In this document: piece by piece, positions 14,423 to 15,253 of the stretch | Numbering within the stretch: the stretch's first letter is position 1 | How the letters are laid out: each line of letters opens with the position of its first letter | Assembly (NCBI GenBank): GCA_046598935.1 | Contig: JBKJHW010000035.1 | Coordinates: 1 to 15,253, forward strand | From: SCUN01 sp046598935 | GTDB lineage: Bacteria; Acidobacteriota; Vicinamibacteria; Vicinamibacterales; SCN-69-37 | Direction of reading: 5' to 3' | Length of the DNA: 15,253 nt | The notes under the pieces: model-generated | Seen by the model: only the letters and a program-made list of their open reading frames with translations | The model's database searches: none | Told to the model about the DNA's origin: nothing | Position numbers and translations under genes: made by a program

Positions 14423-15253
14423 TGACCGCGGTTCGTGCCACGAAGGTCGTACACGGCGAACGTCGAATTGCGGTGAAGCAGCGGCAGATCGAGCGGGTGC
14501 GCAGTTTCCGTGACCACGACGGCGGCGCCGTAGCGCCGGCCCAGGGCCGTGGCTTCGAGCGCGGTCATCTCGTCGTAGGCCGGGAGCGCCGCCAGGCGCT
14601 CGGCCGTGCGCATGGCGACGGTACGGTCGTACATGCTGATTGCGGAATCCTTCACCGACTCGACAACGACATCGCGATTGGCCGCGACACGGACGCTGGT
14701 GCCGTACAGCCAGGCATGATCCGGATGGGCGAGGATCAACCAATCTGCCGGCTGGCCTCGCAGCCAGGCCATGGTTTCTGTCCAGTCGTTGGCCTGCAGA
14801 TTGATCTGGACCGGCGCGCGCGAATCGCGGGGGTCCTTAAGAAGCGTGAAGATCCCTCGTCCGATCGACAGCAGCAGGATTGCGGCGACCACAGCCTTGC
14901 GGAACCACTCGGGCCGGGCCCGGTCAATGAGAAACCACGCGGCGACGATGGCCAGGAAAAAGTCCATGAGCCAGAACACTCGCGAGATCTGCAACTGCAC
15001 GGCCAGCGCGACGCGCGATTCGACGACCGCATACGTGCAACCAAACGCGATGAGGAGCGCAAGCGCAGGCGCCGTGAACCGGTCGTCGTGTTTTGCCCTG
15101 CTGATCAAAAAGATCAACGGGAAGTACGCGAGGTTGATCACCCACGCATACAGCGGCCAATCTGATGGGAACAGGTAGTCCTTGTGTTCAAGGACCTTCA
15201 GCCACTGCTCGTCCATTGTTTCCAGGCCGAAGGAGCGCACGACAACCGGGCCC
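14419..15253 (-). CDS. Polytopic membrane protein, 3' part only
   Basis: The frame is open to the right edge; a GTG at 15240 exists but sits inside what looks like a continuous membrane protein, so the N-terminal part is most likely outside the window. The visible 277 residues contain TMDEQWLKVLEHKDYLFPSD, four hydrophobic segments (WVINLAYFPLIFLI, FTAPALALLIAFGCTYAVV, VFWLMDFFLAIVAAWFLID, AVVAAILLLSIGRGIFTLL) and a soluble C-terminal domain of about 120 residues with alternating helices and strands (WLILAHPDHAWLYG, VVVESVKDS, AAVVVTETAHPLDLPLL). This resembles large DUF6798/YfhO-like or glycosyltransferase-type membrane proteins, but I cannot name the family. It is directly coupled to the hydrolase gene. 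Confidence 0.7.
   Translation of the reverse strand, partial: GPVVVRSFGLETMDEQWLKVLEHKDYLFPSDWPLYAWVINLAYFPLIFLISRAKHDDRFTAPALALLIAFGCTYAVVESRVALAVQLQISRVFWLMDFFLAIVAAWFLIDRARPEWFRKAVVAAILLLSIGRGIFTLLKDPRDSRAPVQINLQANDWTETMAWLRGQPADWLILAHPDHAWLYGTSVRVAANRDVVVESVKDSAISMYDRTVAMRTAERLAALPAYDEMTALEATALGRRYGAAVVVTETAHPLDLPLLHRNSTFAVYDLRGTNRGQ

Noticed and set aside
14423..14743. N-terminal extension of the YheT-like hydrolase.
   Set aside because: It overlaps the membrane protein gene out of frame and has no family similarity; ATG 14422 is coupled to that gene's stop.

Overview
The window looks like a piece of a GC-rich (hand counts of sample lines give roughly 55-68% GC) chromosome from Acidobacteriota or a close relative. 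The hints are a duplicated MacB/FtsX-type orphan permease at the left edge, a large secreted carboxypeptidase-regulatory-like protein, a LytS/LytTR two-component system, and several genes whose only promoter-like signal sits about six bases before the start codon, as expected of leaderless transcripts. The taxon is an inference, since no rRNA or marker gene is present.

Left part (1-3.7 kb, + strand): the 3' part of a large ABC-type permease, a small secreted protein, a zeta-toxin-family gene that has lost its N-terminal P-loop, and an intact 60-residue partner protein coupled to it. This block ends at 3692-3712 with a perfect 21-base match to the structure expected for the 3' end of a tRNA-Ser (T-loop end to CCA) without the rest of the tRNA. 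That is the classic scar of an element integrated at a tRNA gene. Base composition is lower on the left of this point than on the right. I read it as the right-hand attachment site of an integrated element whose other end lies outside the window.

Centre (3.8-9.8 kb): an MNT nucleotidyltransferase/HEPN pair (+); then, on the minus strand, a secreted multi-domain carboxypeptidase-regulatory-like protein followed without a gap and in the same frame by an endonuclease/exonuclease/phosphatase-family protein. A small CPCC protein is divergent from these across a 19-bp gap that holds overlapping -10-like elements. It converges on a minus-strand run of ABC ATPase, SCO-type copper lipoprotein with an N-terminal CusF-like domain, and a transglutaminase-like protein.

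Right part (9.8-15.3 kb): a short relic of a PhzF-family gene, then a tight + strand cassette made of a 35-residue membrane peptide, a four-helix LiaI/DUF5668-like protein, a LiaF-like protein, a LytS-type histidine kinase and a LytTR response regulator. This looks like an envelope-stress module in which LiaF-type modulators are wired to a LytS/LytTR pair. It is followed by a possible REP-like fragment, a DUF72 gene with its middle deleted, and a minus-strand pair of a polytopic membrane protein (cut by the right edge) and a YheT-type alpha/beta hydrolase. Three separate gene remnants (zeta toxin, PhzF, DUF72) show that the region has been repeatedly rearranged.
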